64,000 nt of DNA. It comes from Arthrobacter sp. Soil736. Lineage in GTDB: Bacteria; Actinomycetota; Actinomycetes; Actinomycetales; Micrococcaceae. The notes under the pieces are model-generated. The model worked only from the letters and a program-made list of their open reading frames with translations, had not been told where the DNA came from and did no database searches. Location: contig NZ_LMSB01000034.1 in the NCBI RefSeq assembly GCF_001428005.1, positions 125,793 through 189,792 of the forward strand, written 5' to 3'. Positions 63,116-64,000 of the stretch are shown here, piece after piece (the stretch's first letter is position 1; each line of letters opens with the position of its first letter). A program made the translations under genes and the position numbers.

Positions 63116-64000
63116 ATGGCCAAGAAGCCCACCGTCTACGACGTCGCCGAGCGGGCCGGGGTCTCCATCGCCACCGTGTCCTTCACCTTCACGCAGCCGC
63201 ATCGCGTCCGCGAATCCACCAGGGAAGCCGTTTTGGACGCGGCCCGGGCGCTGGGCTACCTGCCCAGCGCCAGCGCCCGCGGCCTGGCTCGAGGCAAGAC
63301 GGGCGCGATCGGGCTGTTTTCGTTTGACTACTTTGGCCGTTCCAGCACCGAGGCCGCGCGCAATGCTGCCGTCCGGACGGCCAGGGGCCCCGGTCAAGCC
63401 AGCCATGACTGGGACTCGCTGTTCTCGGACGAGGCCAACAAGGACTTCCGCCTGTTCCCGCTGTACCACGACGAAGTGCAGCGGGGCGTGGAGATGGAGT
63501 GCAGGCGGCGCGGTTACGTGCTCATGATCGGCGAAGGCCACGGCGCCAGCACCGAGGCAGACATCGCCGAGATCGCCGGCCGCGTTGACGGACTGGCCGT
63601 CTTCCCGAACACGCTTCCCGGCGAGATCCTGCGCCGGATTTCCAAGCGGATCCCCGTGGTTGAACTGTCCAACCCCGCGGAGGACAACCGGCTACACCGT
63701 GTATCGGTGGAAAATGCCGGCGGCATGGCCCTGCTGACCGAACACCTGATCCAGCACCACGGCCTGCGCCACATCACCTTCGTGGGGCCCGAGGGTTCAC
63801 CGGACCGGGAGCACCGGTTCCGTGGCTACGCGGAGGCGATGAGCGTTGCCGGGCTGGACATCCGCACCCTGCCCCGGTCCGGCCCCACGGACCCTGCAGC
63901 CGACGTCGACCGGACCATCCATAGGTTGCGGGCTTCCGGTCATCTTCCGCAGGCCTTCGTCTGCGCCGTCGACGCCGAGGCGCTGCTCTACATGGACGCC
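63116..64000 (+). CDS. LacI-family transcriptional regulator, 3' end cut by window
   Basis: 295 codons are open to the window edge; the missing C-terminal part should be about 50-80 residues. AAAGGAG precedes ATG 63116. The headpiece is PTVYDVAERAGVSIATVSFTFTQPHRV (about 5-31), then the hinge LGYLPSASARGLARG and a periplasmic-binding-protein-like domain. Two oddities: the usual SR of the TVSR motif reads SF, and about 40 extra residues (74-115) sit between the first strand and the first helix of the ligand domain. It lies 54 bp after the TIM-barrel gene and probably senses a sugar of the same pathway. Confidence 0.9.
   Translation, partial: MAKKPTVYDVAERAGVSIATVSFTFTQPHRVRESTREAVLDAARALGYLPSASARGLARGKTGAIGLFSFDYFGRSSTEAARNAAVRTARGPGQASHDWDSLFSDEANKDFRLFPLYHDEVQRGVEMECRRRGYVLMIGEGHGASTEADIAEIAGRVDGLAVFPNTLPGEILRRISKRIPVVELSNPAEDNRLHRVSVENAGGMALLTEHLIQHHGLRHITFVGPEGSPDREHRFRGYAEAMSVAGLDIRTLPRSGPTDPAADVDRTIHRLRASGHLPQAFVCAVDAEALLYMDA

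Overview
The window is a 64 kb piece of a high-GC actinobacterial chromosome. Codon use, the GTG/ATG mix, strong Shine-Dalgarno sites of the GGAGG/AAGGA type, ATGA/GTGA gene overlaps, and many short palindromic intergenic repeats fit the Arthrobacter/Pseudarthrobacter group; this genus call is an inference from gene content and style. I see no rRNA, tRNA, CRISPR, IS transposase or phage gene. Almost every base is explained by ordinary chromosomal genes, separated by short regulatory or repeat-filled gaps.

Layout. 1-5.5 kb: DUF4188 protein with a divergent TetR, an ArsR/SRPBCC pair, an RluA-type pseudouridine synthase, a macro-domain protein and a DedA-like membrane protein. 5.8-13.4 kb: PEP carboxylase, a DUF1684 protein, an SDR/acyl-CoA dehydrogenase operon and a GH76-type hydrolase. 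13.5-17.5 kb: a ferric-iron ABC transporter behind a near-perfect DtxR/IdeR iron box. 17.5-22.7 kb: a glycogen-debranching-like enzyme, a secreted GH32 fructan hydrolase, a YdeI-like protein and a VOC protein. 22.8-34.2 kb: a catabolic island (M20 carbamoylase/amidase, YtcJ-like amidohydrolase, aldehyde dehydrogenase, ThDP enzyme, MHS transporter) read leftward, divergent from a PucR-type regulator, followed rightward by a second MHS transporter with RidA and RraA-like proteins. 34.3-40.1 kb: DUF4916/NUDIX-like, hypothetical and SRPBCC proteins, then tRNA-guanine transglycosylase and a YhhQ queuosine-precursor transporter flanking a DUF559 nuclease-like gene. 40.3-45.2 kb: another MHS transporter, a PdxK/ThiD-type kinase, a TetR with a small membrane protein, and a lipoprotein serpin. 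45.4-52.4 kb: a decayed DUF1801 gene and the acetate/glyoxylate set poxB, ramB, aceA, aceB. 52.7-64 kb: a CynX-type MFS gene and a sugar locus (binding protein, two permeases, Gfo/Idh/MocA dehydrogenase, ThuA) plus a divergent ROK regulator and a second dehydrogenase/TIM-barrel operon, ending in a LacI gene cut by the window edge.

How parts work together. The two sides of the sugar locus carry the same operator-like inverted repeat, (A/G)CTTTTG-N12-CAAAAG(C/T): one upstream of the transporter operon, one across the promoter between the ROK gene and the second dehydrogenase. This suggests one ROK-controlled regulon that imports a glycoside and oxidises it. Both operons beside the PucR gene, and the iron operon, carry Crp/GlxR-like GTGA-N6-TCAC-type sites, suggesting carbon-status control.

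The most distinctive non-coding content is at least four families of intergenic palindromic or tandem repeats: a ~60 bp hairpin family (4 copies), a 32-bp-period family (3 loci, exact period), an 18-bp-arm hairpin family (3 loci) and a 58-bp family (2 copies). They lie in gaps and at gene ends, never inside recognised genes. I know of no described role for these exact families, but I could not search.
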